Source: CALAED01 sp036378315 (GTDB taxonomy: Bacteria > Actinomycetota > Actinomycetes > Streptosporangiales > Streptosporangiaceae). Taken from it: 64,000 nucleotides of DNA. Under the pieces are notes generated by a model. The model did not search any database, was not told where the DNA came from, and saw nothing but the letters and a program-made list of their open reading frames with translations. Of the stretch, positions 52,655-60,877 are shown piece by piece. The stretch's first letter is position 1. The number at the start of each line of letters is the position of its first letter. The translations under genes were made by a program, and so were the position numbers. The stretch lies in assembly GCA_036378315.1 (NCBI GenBank), contig DASUWU010000180.1:1-64000 (forward strand), read 5' to 3'.

Positions 52655-53353
52655 CTAGTCGGAGAGGATTCGCGCGGTGATCGCGAGAGCGACGGCCTGC
52701 GTCCTGTTGGGACAGCCGAGCTTGGCCAGGACGTTGGACACAAGGCGCTTGACACCGTGTTGCGATATGTTCAGGCGGCGGGCGATCTGCTTGTTACTCA
52801 GGCCCGCGACGAGCAATGCGAGCACGTCCTTTTCGCGGGGGGTGAGTTTGGGGTTCGGCGGAGCCGCGCCGAAGCCACCCGTCCGGGCCCTGGTCAGCAA
52901 CCTTTGCGCCATTGCAGGCGGCACGGCGGTGCCGCCGTCGGCGATCACCGTCAAAATCTCGGCCAACGAATCGGAGTTCAGGTCGTGCTGGACCAGAAAA
53001 CCATTGACGGGGATCATGGCAATGGCGTCAAGTAGTTCCTCGGGCACCTGGTCGAGAAGCAGCAAGACCTTGGCCCCGCGGCCGGCGGCGTCCCGCGCGA
53101 GCCCGTCGATCACGGAGAGCTCGGCGCCGTCGCACCCCAGGATGAGCACGTCCGGGCGGCGATCGGGCCCGGCCTGCGGCCGGGAGAGCGCCGGCCACGC
53201 CCAGACGTCGACCCCGTCCACCATCGACAGTGAACGCAACATCGCCGTGAGGCCCTGCCGCATGATCTCGCTGCGCACGAGAATCGCGACCCGGAATGCG
53301 GAGAGTTGCGCCGCCCGGCCTTCTTCGAAAGGCCGTTCCATGACGGATGACAT
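52655..53353 (-). CDS. Atypical LuxR/NarL regulator with degenerate receiver
   Basis: A 232-residue protein with a normal C-terminal LuxR helix-turn-helix (LTPREKDVLALLVAGLSNKQIARRLNISQHGVKRLVSNVLAKL). The N-terminal domain folds like a receiver (FRVAILVRSEIMRQGLTAML) but lacks the phosphorylation apparatus. The acidic pair is RS, the acceptor Asp position in VLILGCDG is Gly, and the conserved Lys in GFLVQHD is Gln. It therefore cannot be phosphorylated in the usual way. Such atypical regulators of antibiotic clusters (JadR1/RedZ type) often sense pathway products. ATG 53353 has AAGGGG upstream. Confidence 0.85.
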   Translation of the reverse strand: MSSVMERPFEEGRAAQLSAFRVAILVRSEIMRQGLTAMLRSLSMVDGVDVWAWPALSRPQAGPDRRPDVLILGCDGAELSVIDGLARDAAGRGAKVLLLLDQVPEELLDAIAMIPVNGFLVQHDLNSDSLAEILTVIADGGTAVPPAMAQRLLTRARTGGFGAAPPNPKLTPREKDVLALLVAGLSNKQIARRLNISQHGVKRLVSNVLAKLGCPNRTQAVALAITARILSD

Positions 53354-53499
53354 GGCTACCCCTTTACATCCGGCCGCCATCGCCCGTCATTGGGTGACGC
53401 GTACGGCCGCCCTCCCTGTCCCCCATCTACCCAGGCCCAGCAGTTACGTTATAAGCCGGTTTGCCGCCTTTTCAAGCTGATCACCAGAAGGTTGGAATA

Positions 53500-53514
53500 C
53501 CGGATATCGGAAGT
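53500..53514 (+). promoter_or_regulatory. Weaker relative of the 18-bp cluster motif
   Basis: CCGGATATCGGAAGT matches the motif at 42339-42356 at 13 of 18 aligned positions, including GGATATCG-AAGT. It lies about 150 bases upstream of the start codon of the atypical LuxR gene. Weak evidence by itself. Confidence 0.25.
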
Positions 53515-53546
53515 AGCAGCACCATGATCCGCGGCCGCGCCTGCGA

Positions 53547-53810
53547 TCAGGCCGCCACCTCCGCCGGCTCCCGGTCGCGCAATAACCACCAGCGCCCGTC
53601 CGGGTCGTGCCGCAACTCGAACCGGCCGGCCGAGTTACGCACCGTCACCAGCCAGAATTTGGTGTCCGCGAAATAACAGGAATTCCACCACTCGTCGCCG
53701 GCGCACCACGAACGGACCACGCCGGTCACCTCGTACAGCACGCCGCGCCAGCGGAACGCCATCGGCGCGTTTTCCACCACCAGACAGTTGATTGGCTCCG
53801 GAATTCCCAT
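53547..53810 (-). CDS. Small DUF6504-like protein
   Basis: An 87-residue protein. FRWRGVLYEVTGVVRSWCAGDEWW, a central Y-F/W strand and FELRHDPDGRWWLLRDREP match the pattern of small actinomycete DUF6504 proteins of unknown function. It starts 21 bases after the stop of the carboxyltransferase gene in the same direction, with AAGGGGGCGG as a ribosome binding site. It is thus probably co-transcribed with that gene. Confidence 0.7.
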   Translation of the reverse strand: MGIPEPINCLVVENAPMAFRWRGVLYEVTGVVRSWCAGDEWWNSCYFADTKFWLVTVRNSAGRFELRHDPDGRWWLLRDREPAEVAA

Positions 53811-53831
53811 GGCCGCCCCCTTTGCCTCCGG

Positions 53832-55262
53832 TCACAGCGGAATGTTTCCATGCCGTCCGCGCGCCGGCGCCGCGCCCGCGAGGACTCGGGCGATCGCTCC
53901 CCGCGTCTCCTCCGGAGCGATCACCTCGTCGACGACGCCGACGTCGATCGCGCGGTCGAGCCCTCCTGCGGTGCGCTCGTGCTCTTCGGCCAGCCGGGCC
54001 TCGAGCGCCGGCCGCTCGTCCGCGGGCGCCGCGGCCAGCGTGCGGCGGTGCAGGATCCGCACCGCGGCCGGCGCACCCATGATCGCGATCTCGGCGGTCG
54101 GCCAGGCGAGGACCCGCGTGGCCCCGAGCGCCCGGGAGTTCATCGCGATGTAGGCGCCACCGTACGACTTGCGGGTGATCAAGGTGACCCTGGGCACGGT
54201 CGACTCGGCGAAGGCATGCAGCAGCTTGGCGCCGCGGCGGACGATGCCGTCCCGTTCCTGGCTTACCCCGGGCAGGTAGCCGGGGACGTCGACCAGCACG
54301 ACGAGCGGCACTCCGAAGGAATCGCACATCCGGACGAAGCGGGCGGCCTTCTCCGCCGCCGCGGCGTCCAGGCAGCCGCCAAGACGTATCGGGTTGTTGG
54401 CGAGCACCCCGATCGTCCTGCCGCCCAGCCGGCCGAGGGCGGTCACCATGTTGGGCGCCCATCGAGGGTGCAGCTCGACGCCGGCACCGCCGGGGTCGAG
54501 CAGCCGGTCGACCAGTTGGTGCACGTCGTAGGCGCGGCGCGCGGACTCAGGCAGCAGGGCAGCGAAGTCCTTCTCGTGCACCTCGCCGGGGCGCAGCCGC
54601 CCCTGGTGGCCGAGCAGCACGGCGAGTTGCCTGGCGGCCAGGTAGGCCTCCTCGTCGGTGCGCGCAACGATGTGCGCCACCCCGTTGCGGGCGTGCGGCG
54701 CAGGTCCGCCCAGCTGCTCCATGTCGACGTCTTCGCCGGTCACGCTGCGTACGACGTCCGGGCCTGTGACGAAGATCCGGCCGGACTCGGACAGGATGAC
54801 GATGTCGGTCAGCGCCGGGCCGTAGGCGGCGCCGCCGGCCGCCGGACCGAGCACGACCGAGATCTGGGGGACCACGCCGGACGCGTGCGTCATCGCCGCG
54901 AACACCCGGCCCACGCCGTGCAGGCTCTGCGCGCCCTCGGTCAGCCGGGCGCCGCCCGAGTGCCACAGGCCGATGATCGGGATGCGCTCGCGCACCGCCA
55001 CGTCGTAGGCGTGCACGATCCGCTCGCACCCGTCGGCGCTCATCGCGCCGCCCTGGACGCGGGCGTCGCTGGCGAAGGCGACCACCGGCACGCCCTCGAT
55101 CCGGCCACGGGCGGCGAACACGCCGCCGCCGTCCTCGGCGGCCAGTGGGCGCAGGCTCTCGTCGTCGAAGAGCACCTCGAGGCGAATCCAGGGATCGCGG
55201 GGGTCCGGCTCCGGCTCCGCGCGGTCGAGGAGGATGGCCGGACGATTGTCGAGCGCAGTCAC
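53832..55262 (-). CDS. Acyl-CoA carboxylase carboxyltransferase (AccD6-like, acetyl-CoA type)
   Basis: A 476-residue biotin-dependent carboxyltransferase beta subunit. WHSGGARLTEGAQSLHGVG and GPAAGGAAYGPALTD form the N-domain acyl-CoA site; VDVPGYLPGVSQERDGIVRRGAKLLHAFAE and KSYGGAYIAMNSRALGATRV form the C-domain biotin site. The specificity position in GGAY-I-AMNSR is Ile, as in acetyl-CoA enzymes such as mycobacterial AccD6, rather than Asp as in propionyl-CoA enzymes. It would thus make malonyl-CoA, the extender used by the enediyne PKS. GTG 55262 has AGGGAG eight bases upstream. It is divergent from the DUF1702 operon. Confidence 0.88.
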   Translation of the reverse strand: MTALDNRPAILLDRAEPEPDPRDPWIRLEVLFDDESLRPLAAEDGGGVFAARGRIEGVPVVAFASDARVQGGAMSADGCERIVHAYDVAVRERIPIIGLWHSGGARLTEGAQSLHGVGRVFAAMTHASGVVPQISVVLGPAAGGAAYGPALTDIVILSESGRIFVTGPDVVRSVTGEDVDMEQLGGPAPHARNGVAHIVARTDEEAYLAARQLAVLLGHQGRLRPGEVHEKDFAALLPESARRAYDVHQLVDRLLDPGGAGVELHPRWAPNMVTALGRLGGRTIGVLANNPIRLGGCLDAAAAEKAARFVRMCDSFGVPLVVLVDVPGYLPGVSQERDGIVRRGAKLLHAFAESTVPRVTLITRKSYGGAYIAMNSRALGATRVLAWPTAEIAIMGAPAAVRILHRRTLAAAPADERPALEARLAEEHERTAGGLDRAIDVGVVDEVIAPEETRGAIARVLAGAAPARGRHGNIPL

Positions 55263-55411
55263 TATAGGTCTCCCTGCGGTTCTGCTTCGCGCTCGGGGCA
55301 ACGGCACGGCGGGCACCGCGGCCGTCCAATTCCCTAATGCGCTGCGATCAGCGTGCCCGACCGGCGATCCGGGTGCTTCTCTGATGTTGCCAATCGACCG
55401 GTCAGCCATTT

Positions 55412-55451
55412 TATAACGGCGTCATGGAATGCCGTTCATAACACCGTTATA
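55412..55451. promoter_or_regulatory. Overlapping inverted repeats with AACGG half-sites
   Basis: TATAACGG (55412-55419) pairs with CCGTTATA (55444-55451). AACGGC (55415-55420) also pairs with GCCGTT (55431-55436). Three copies of the half-site in 40 bases give two alternative dyads about 150-190 bases upstream of the first DUF1702 start. Probable operator array. Confidence 0.5.
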
Positions 55452-55509
55452 TTCGTTCGTCGCCATCCGTAGGGAACCGCCTCCCCGGCGCGCGCAATCC
55501 GGAAGATGT

Positions 55510-55527
55510 AGCGGGGGTATCGAAAGT
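55510..55527 (+). promoter_or_regulatory. 18-bp motif shared with SARP/UbiA region (copy 2)
   Basis: AGCGGGGGTATCGAAAGT, one base different from the sequence at 42339-42356. It lies 72 bases upstream of the start codon of the first DUF1702 gene, a position suited to activator binding. Confidence 0.55.
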
Positions 55528-55598
55528 ATGACGATGGACTCGTTCACAAGGGTGACAGGGGCATGCCACCTGCGGTGGCTGGCACAAGGAGGACCACC

Positions 55599-56588
55599 AT
55601 GCCGACCATCCTGGGCTCGCTGCGCCGGCTCGTACTGACCCCCTCGCTCGCGGAGGTCACCTTCGCCGCGCGCGGCTTTCCCGGCGCTTCCTCACCCGTC
55701 GCGGAACGGCTCGAGGCGATTCCGCAGGCGGTGATCTGCGGATTCGAGTGGGGCATCGACGCCCGCGACCAATGGGAGGTCGAGCGCCGGCTGAACATCG
55801 TCACTCCGGAGCACCGCGGCTTCGCCTACGAGGGGGCGACCATGGCCTGCACCGTGCTCGACGCGATGGGCCGCGGGAAACGCGCTCGCGACCTGCTGCT
55901 CGGCCCGGGACGGCCGCATATCTTCCTCACTTATATAGGTATAGGCTTCGCCATGGCGCGGCTGCCGAAACCGCTGTGGAAGAAAGTGATGCCGGACCTC
56001 AGCGGGTCTCCCTATTATCCGACGATGAACTGGCTCGCGGTCGACGGGTACGGGTTCGACCGCGCCTATTTCGACACGCGGCGCTGGGTGGATGAGCAGA
56101 AGGTGCCCGACCCCTATCCGTGGGACGGCGACCCCGACTACTACCTGCGGGCGATCGATCAGGGCATCGGCCGGGCTCTGTGGTTCATCCACGGCGCCCG
56201 GACGCCGGGCGTGGCCGCCGCCGTCGGGAGCTTCGCCGCCCACCGGCAGCCGGACCTGTGGAGCGGGGTGGGGCTGGCCGCGACCTTCGCCGGCGGCGGC
56301 GACACCGAGAGCCTGGCCGCGCTGCGCCTGGCCGCCGGGGACGCACGTCCCGAGATGGCGCAGGGCGCGGTCTTCGCCGCCAAGGCACGCGATTACGCGG
56401 GTTTCGTCCCGGCCCATACCGAGGTCGCCACCGCCGCGCTCACCGGGCTTTCCGTCGAATCCGCCGTCGCGCTCGCCGACGACTCGGCGGTCGCGCCTGG
56501 CGGCACGGACCGGCTGCCGGCATACGAACTGTGGCGGCGGCGTGTCAGCGCTTACTTCCAGTCCCCCGCGGAACGGATCGCCGGCTGA
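55599..56588 (+). CDS. DUF1702 protein of enediyne biosynthesis, copy 1
   Basis: A 329-residue DUF1702 protein, the family known as UnbL in enediyne clusters. Segments shared with the next gene are LTPSLAEVTFAARGF, FAYEGATMACTVLDAM, GIGFAMARLP, LAVDGYGFDRAYFDTRRWV, RAIDQGIGRALWFIHGA, SGVGLAATFAGG and PAYELWRRRV. The biochemical role of the family is unresolved. It is one of the conserved genes found with enediyne polyketide synthases. ATG 55599 has AAGGAGG at 55586-55592. It is followed by a 235-base gap before the second copy. Confidence 0.88.
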   Translation: MPTILGSLRRLVLTPSLAEVTFAARGFPGASSPVAERLEAIPQAVICGFEWGIDARDQWEVERRLNIVTPEHRGFAYEGATMACTVLDAMGRGKRARDLLLGPGRPHIFLTYIGIGFAMARLPKPLWKKVMPDLSGSPYYPTMNWLAVDGYGFDRAYFDTRRWVDEQKVPDPYPWDGDPDYYLRAIDQGIGRALWFIHGARTPGVAAAVGSFAAHRQPDLWSGVGLAATFAGGGDTESLAALRLAAGDARPEMAQGAVFAAKARDYAGFVPAHTEVATAALTGLSVESAVALADDSAVAPGGTDRLPAYELWRRRVSAYFQSPAERIAG

Positions 56589-56823
56589 CCCGAAGTGGCC
56601 CAGCAAGTCCGGCAGCGACCGAACCAGAACAAATAATCCGGCGCGCGTCCGGCGGCGCCAGCGCACGCTTTTGACAATTGTATTTCGAGCAGATTCTCGG
56701 CCTGCCCAGAAGAGCGACCACGGCGGTGCGCAAATCTGAAGTGGACAGCCAATATTCATGGCTGTGAGGATCATATTACTACCATCCCGAGAACCGCCAT
56801 GTCACTGTTTCAGGGAGAATAAA

Positions 56824-57837
56824 TTGGCACGTTACTGGCGAGCGTTGAGACGCCGCCTGCTGACCCCGAGCATCGCGGCGACAAAGCTTGAGACGCGCGG
56901 CTTCCACGAAAAGAGCCCGGCCGCCCGAGAATTGCTGGAAAAGATCGGTGAGACGTTTCTCACCGGGTATGGCCATGCGGCCGAGGCCCGGACGCCGGAC
57001 GAGGCGGCGGACCGCATCGACCGCGTTCCCGTCCAGTTCCGCGGGTTCGCCTATGAGGGTGCGGCGATGGGTTTCGCGGTCCGCGACGCGCTGCCCCTGG
57101 GAGGCGCCGGCCGGTTCGCCCGCTTTCTCGACGGCCCCGGCGACCCGCACGTGTACATGGCCTACGTCGGGCTCGGCTGGGCGATGGCGCGGGTGCCGAG
57201 GTTCCGCTGGCCCAAGAGCCGCGCCACCGACCCGCTGCTGCGCTGGCTGGTGCTCGACGGATACGGCTTCCACCAGGCGTACTTCCGCACCGCCCGGTAC
57301 GTCCACGAGCACTTCCAGGACCCGCGGTTCCCGTGGCCGGACGGCGCCACCGAGGCCGAGCGGGCGTACGCGAACCGCGCCATCGACCAGGGGATCGGCC
57401 GGGCGCTGTGGTTCGTCGGCGGCACCGACGCCGACGTCGTCGCCACGCTGATCGACAAGTTCCCCGAGCCGCGGCGCGCCGACCTCTACAGCGGCGCGGG
57501 CCTGGCGGCGACCTACGCGGGCGGCGCCGACGAGGACGAGCTCGCCGCGTTCGTGCGGCGGGCCGGCGAGTACCGGCCGCAGCTCGCCCAGGGCAGCGCG
57601 TTCGCCGCGGAGGCCCGGGTGCGGGCCGGCCTGGTCGTCCCGCACACGCACGTCGCGACGAAGGTCCTCTGCGGAATGTCGCCGTCCGAGGCGGCGCGGA
57701 TCACCCACGAGGTCCGCCCCGACCCGCTCGACCAATCCGTCCAGCCCGTCCCCGAGGGCGAGCCGCCGGCCTACGAGGTGTGGCGGCGGCGCATCGCCGA
57801 GAAGTTCGCGTCATTTGTTGGAGGTGTCGGTACATGA
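56824..57837 (+). CDS. unbL: DUF1702 protein of enediyne biosynthesis, copy 2
   Basis: A 337-residue paralogue of the preceding gene: LTPSIAATKLETRGF, FAYEGAAMGFAVRDAL, GLGWAMARVP, LVLDGYGFHQAYFRTARYV, RAIDQGIGRALWFVGG, SGAGLAATYAGG and PAYEVWRRRIAEKF. The likely start is TTG 56824, with AGGGAGA upstream. It is directly coupled to unbV (four-base overlap), so this copy occupies the normal UnbL position of the warhead cassette. The gap before it contains a lower-GC segment with TTGACA (56672-56677), which may be a second promoter. Confidence 0.88.
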   Translation: MARYWRALRRRLLTPSIAATKLETRGFHEKSPAARELLEKIGETFLTGYGHAAEARTPDEAADRIDRVPVQFRGFAYEGAAMGFAVRDALPLGGAGRFARFLDGPGDPHVYMAYVGLGWAMARVPRFRWPKSRATDPLLRWLVLDGYGFHQAYFRTARYVHEHFQDPRFPWPDGATEAERAYANRAIDQGIGRALWFVGGTDADVVATLIDKFPEPRRADLYSGAGLAATYAGGADEDELAAFVRRAGEYRPQLAQGSAFAAEARVRAGLVVPHTHVATKVLCGMSPSEAARITHEVRPDPLDQSVQPVPEGEPPAYEVWRRRIAEKFASFVGGVGT

Positions 57838-59819
57838 CCAGGGCACACAGGGCACTGGGCTTCCTACGCAGGCAGTTACCTGGAGTCGTCGCGCTCACGT
57901 TGGTCGTGAGCCTGTTCTTCGCGGTGAAGCTGCCGACGACGTCCAAGGCGGAAAAGCAGCGGCTGGCCGACACCTACCGGTTCACCCCGCTGTCGATCGC
58001 GCTGCCCGCCGGCTACAAGCAGCAGACCATCCGCACGGTCAACAAGGAGTACAAGCAGGTCCGCGCCTGGATCTCGTCGGTCGGCGCGGGCATCGCGATG
58101 AACGACCTCGACGGGGACGGGCTGTCGAACGACCTGTGCCTCGTGGACCCGCGCATCGACCAGGCCGTGGTCACGCCGACCCCGGGGGCGGGCGCGAACA
58201 GGTACGCGCCGTTCGTGCTCGACCCGGGCTCGCTTCCCATGAACGACCACATGGCGCCCATGGGCTGCCTGCCGGGCGACTTCAACGAGGACGGGCGGAT
58301 GGACCTGCTCGTCTACATGTGGGGCCGCACCCCCATCGTCTACCTGCAGAAGGCGACCGCGACCAGGCTGGACGCCGCCGCGTACCAGCCGACCGAGCTG
58401 GTGCCCGGCCGCAACTCGACGAACGGCGTCTACACCGGGCCGCAGTGGAACACCAACGCCGCGACGTTCGCCGACTTCGACGGCGACGGGCACGACGACC
58501 TCTACATCGGCAACTACTTCCCGAACGGTCCGGTGCTCGACGGCACCAAGAACGGCGGCGTCACCCTCAACCGGTCGATGTCCAACGCGCAGAACGGCGG
58601 CGAGGACTACTTCTTCCGTTACGCCGAGTCGACCACGGGCGGGCGCCCGACGGTGGCCTTCCAGGAGGTCACGGGCGCGATGACGCGCAAGGTCTCCAAG
58701 GGCTGGACGCTCGCCGCGTCGGCGACCGACCTCAACGGCGACCAGCGGCCCGAGCTGTACCTCGCGAACGACTTCGGTCCCGACCGGCTGCTGTACAACA
58801 GGTCGACGCCGGGGCACATCTCGTTCGCCGAGGTGGACGACGCCCGCAGCCGGGCGCTCACCCCCAAGTCCAAGCGCATCGGCCACGACTCGTTCAAGGG
58901 CATGGGCGTCGACTTCGGCGACCTGAACGGCGACGGCATCTACGACATGTTCGTCAGCAACATCACCACCTCGTTCGGCCTGCAGGAGAGCCACTTCGCG
59001 TTCATCAGCACGGCCAAGAACAAGGCCGACCTGACCCGGCAGCTCAGCGAGGGCAAGGCGCCCTGGCAGGACCGCAGCGCGCCGCTCGGCCTGGCGTGGT
59101 CCGGCTGGGGCTGGGACGTCAAGATGGACGACTTCAACAACAGCGGGAATCTCGTCGTGGCCCAGGCCACCGGGTTCGTCAAGGGCCAGGTCAACCGCTG
59201 GCCGAACCTGCAGGAAGTCGCGATGGCCAACGACAACCTGCTGGACAAGCCGCTGTGGTGGCCGCACGTCAGGGACGGTGACGACGTCGCCGGGCACCAG
59301 CGGCTGCACTTCTTCGTCAAGACCGGCACCGGCCGGTACGTCGACCTGGCCCAGCAGCTCGGCCTCGCGGTGCCCGTCCCGACCCGCGGCATCGCGCCCG
59401 GCGACGCCGACGGCGACGGCCGGCTCGACTTCGCGGTCGCCAGGCAGTGGGACGTGCCGATCTTCTACCACAACGACAGCCCGTCGGCCGGCGCGTTCCT
59501 CGGGCTGCGGCTGACCCACGAGAACACCAGCGCCCCCGCGGCCGGCGGCACGTTGCCGGCTCCCGGCTCGCCGGTGATCGATGCCCAGGTCACCGTCAGG
59601 ACCCCGAACGGGCGGACGTTCATCTCGCACGTGGACGGCGGCGGCGGCCAGGGCCGGCGCAGCGACGACGTGCACATCGGCCTCGGCCAGAACGTCACGG
59701 GACCGCTGGCGGTCCACCTGCAGTGGCGGGACAGGACCGGCCAGGTGCGGCAGCAGGATCTGCAACTGACCACGGGCTGGCACTCGCTTCAGCTCGGCTC
59801 TCAGGCAAAGGAAGGGTGA
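57834..59819 (+). CDS. unbV: Enediyne biosynthesis protein UnbV (CRTAC1/FG-GAP repeat)
   Basis: A 661-residue protein with an N-terminal hydrophobic segment (about 17-33) and a beta-propeller built from FG-GAP-like repeats. Calcium-loop motifs recur: DLDGDGLSND, DFNEDGRMD, DFDGDGHDD, DLNGDQRPE, DLNGDGIYD and DADGDGRLD. The ASPIC/UnbV domain lies at the C-terminus (VTVRTPNGRTFISHVDGGGG, VHLQWRDR). It is one of the conserved unknowns of enediyne loci and is probably located at or outside the membrane. ATG 57834 overlaps the unbL stop and has GGAGGTG upstream. Confidence 0.92.
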   Translation: MTRAHRALGFLRRQLPGVVALTLVVSLFFAVKLPTTSKAEKQRLADTYRFTPLSIALPAGYKQQTIRTVNKEYKQVRAWISSVGAGIAMNDLDGDGLSNDLCLVDPRIDQAVVTPTPGAGANRYAPFVLDPGSLPMNDHMAPMGCLPGDFNEDGRMDLLVYMWGRTPIVYLQKATATRLDAAAYQPTELVPGRNSTNGVYTGPQWNTNAATFADFDGDGHDDLYIGNYFPNGPVLDGTKNGGVTLNRSMSNAQNGGEDYFFRYAESTTGGRPTVAFQEVTGAMTRKVSKGWTLAASATDLNGDQRPELYLANDFGPDRLLYNRSTPGHISFAEVDDARSRALTPKSKRIGHDSFKGMGVDFGDLNGDGIYDMFVSNITTSFGLQESHFAFISTAKNKADLTRQLSEGKAPWQDRSAPLGLAWSGWGWDVKMDDFNNSGNLVVAQATGFVKGQVNRWPNLQEVAMANDNLLDKPLWWPHVRDGDDVAGHQRLHFFVKTGTGRYVDLAQQLGLAVPVPTRGIAPGDADGDGRLDFAVARQWDVPIFYHNDSPSAGAFLGLRLTHENTSAPAAGGTLPAPGSPVIDAQVTVRTPNGRTFISHVDGGGGQGRRSDDVHIGLGQNVTGPLAVHLQWRDRTGQVRQQDLQLTTGWHSLQLGSQAKEG

Positions 59820-59827
59820 CCAGGGAA

Positions 59828-60877
59828 ATGGCCGAGACGAAGAGTTCGGGCGGCCGTCCGCCCGCGGCCGCGGCCGGACCGCGGCACGACCCCAAGGTCG
59901 TCACCGCGTTACGCAACTTCGCGATCTCGATCTCAGTCTTCAACATCGTCGGCTACGTCGTCCTCGGATTCGAGCAGCCGTGGCTGTGGCCCTTCTTCGC
60001 CCTCGCCACCGGCTACACCCTGGAGATCGTCCTGGAGGCGATCAGCGCGAAGGTCGAGGGCCGGCAGCCGCGCTTCCGCGGCAACGGACCGCGCGGGCTG
60101 CGGGAGTTCCTCTACCCCGCGCACATCACCAGCCTCGCGATGAACATGCTGCTGTACGTCAACGACCGGCTTTCCGTGATGCTCTTCGGCGTCTGCATCG
60201 CGGTGGGCGCCAAATGGGTGCTCAGGGCGCCGGTACGGGGGCGGATGCGGCACTACATGAACCCGTCCAACTTCGGCATCGCCGTGATCCTGCTGCTGTT
60301 CCCGTGGGCCAGTATCGCGCCGCCCTACCACTTCACCGAGCGCATCGGCGGCCCGCTCGACTGGCTGATCCCGGCGATCATCATCCTCGGCGGGACCATG
60401 CTCAACGGCAAGCTCACCGGGCGGATGCCGCTGGTGATCGCCTGGGTGTCGGTCTTCGCCCTGCAAGCGGTCGTCCGCGGCCTCATCTTCGACACGTCGA
60501 TCCCGGGGGCGCTGGCCCCGATGACCGGCGTGGCGTTCGTCCTCTACAGCAACTACATGATCACCGACCCGGGGACGAGCCCGTCCAAGCGCCCCGCGCA
60601 GATGGTCTTCGGCGGCGGCGTCGCCGCGCTCTACGCCTTCTTCATGATCGTGCACGTCGCGTACGGGCTCTTCTTCGCCACCGCCGCCGTCTGCCTCATC
60701 CGCGGCGGGTTCTTCTGGGCGCTGCACTTCGTCAACAAGGCGGCCGAGCAGCGCCTGGCCGGCGAGCGCGCGGCCGCCGCCGCGGCCAAGGCCGAGGCCG
60801 AGGCCGAGGCCATCGCGCTCGTCCAGGACTCAGGGAGCGAGTCCATCGACACAGGAAAGGAGGTCGTGCCCGCATGA
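59828..60877 (+). CDS. unbU: Enediyne biosynthesis membrane protein UnbU
   Basis: A 349-residue polytopic membrane protein with about nine helices, of the UnbU family (distantly like RnfD-type NqrB/RnfD proteins). Visible family segments are LGFEQPWLWPFFALATGYTLEI, YPAHITSLAMNMLLYVNDR, KWVLRAPVRGRMRHYMNPSNFGIA and MITDPGTSPSKRPAQMVFGG. The C-terminal 50 residues form an Ala/Glu-rich, probably coiled-coil tail. It starts eight bases after unbV and its stop overlaps the PKS start, so the cassette is one transcription unit. Confidence 0.92.
   Translation: MAETKSSGGRPPAAAAGPRHDPKVVTALRNFAISISVFNIVGYVVLGFEQPWLWPFFALATGYTLEIVLEAISAKVEGRQPRFRGNGPRGLREFLYPAHITSLAMNMLLYVNDRLSVMLFGVCIAVGAKWVLRAPVRGRMRHYMNPSNFGIAVILLLFPWASIAPPYHFTERIGGPLDWLIPAIIILGGTMLNGKLTGRMPLVIAWVSVFALQAVVRGLIFDTSIPGALAPMTGVAFVLYSNYMITDPGTSPSKRPAQMVFGGGVAALYAFFMIVHVAYGLFFATAAVCLIRGGFFWALHFVNKAAEQRLAGERAAAAAAKAEAEAEAIALVQDSGSESIDTGKEVVPA

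Larger units (their letters stand above)
55263..55598. other. Divergent promoter region between carboxyltransferase and enediyne cassette
   Basis: About 335 bases without a gene. It holds a group of palindromic AACGG elements around 55412-55451 and the second copy of the 18-bp motif at 55510-55527, both listed separately. It must contain the main promoter of the enediyne cassette, as the genes after it are nearly all coupled. Confidence 0.6.

Noticed and set aside
55528..55638. Upstream ORF (ATG 55528) overlapping the first DUF1702 gene
   Set aside because: No ribosome binding site, and the DUF1702 start has a strong one; probably chance.
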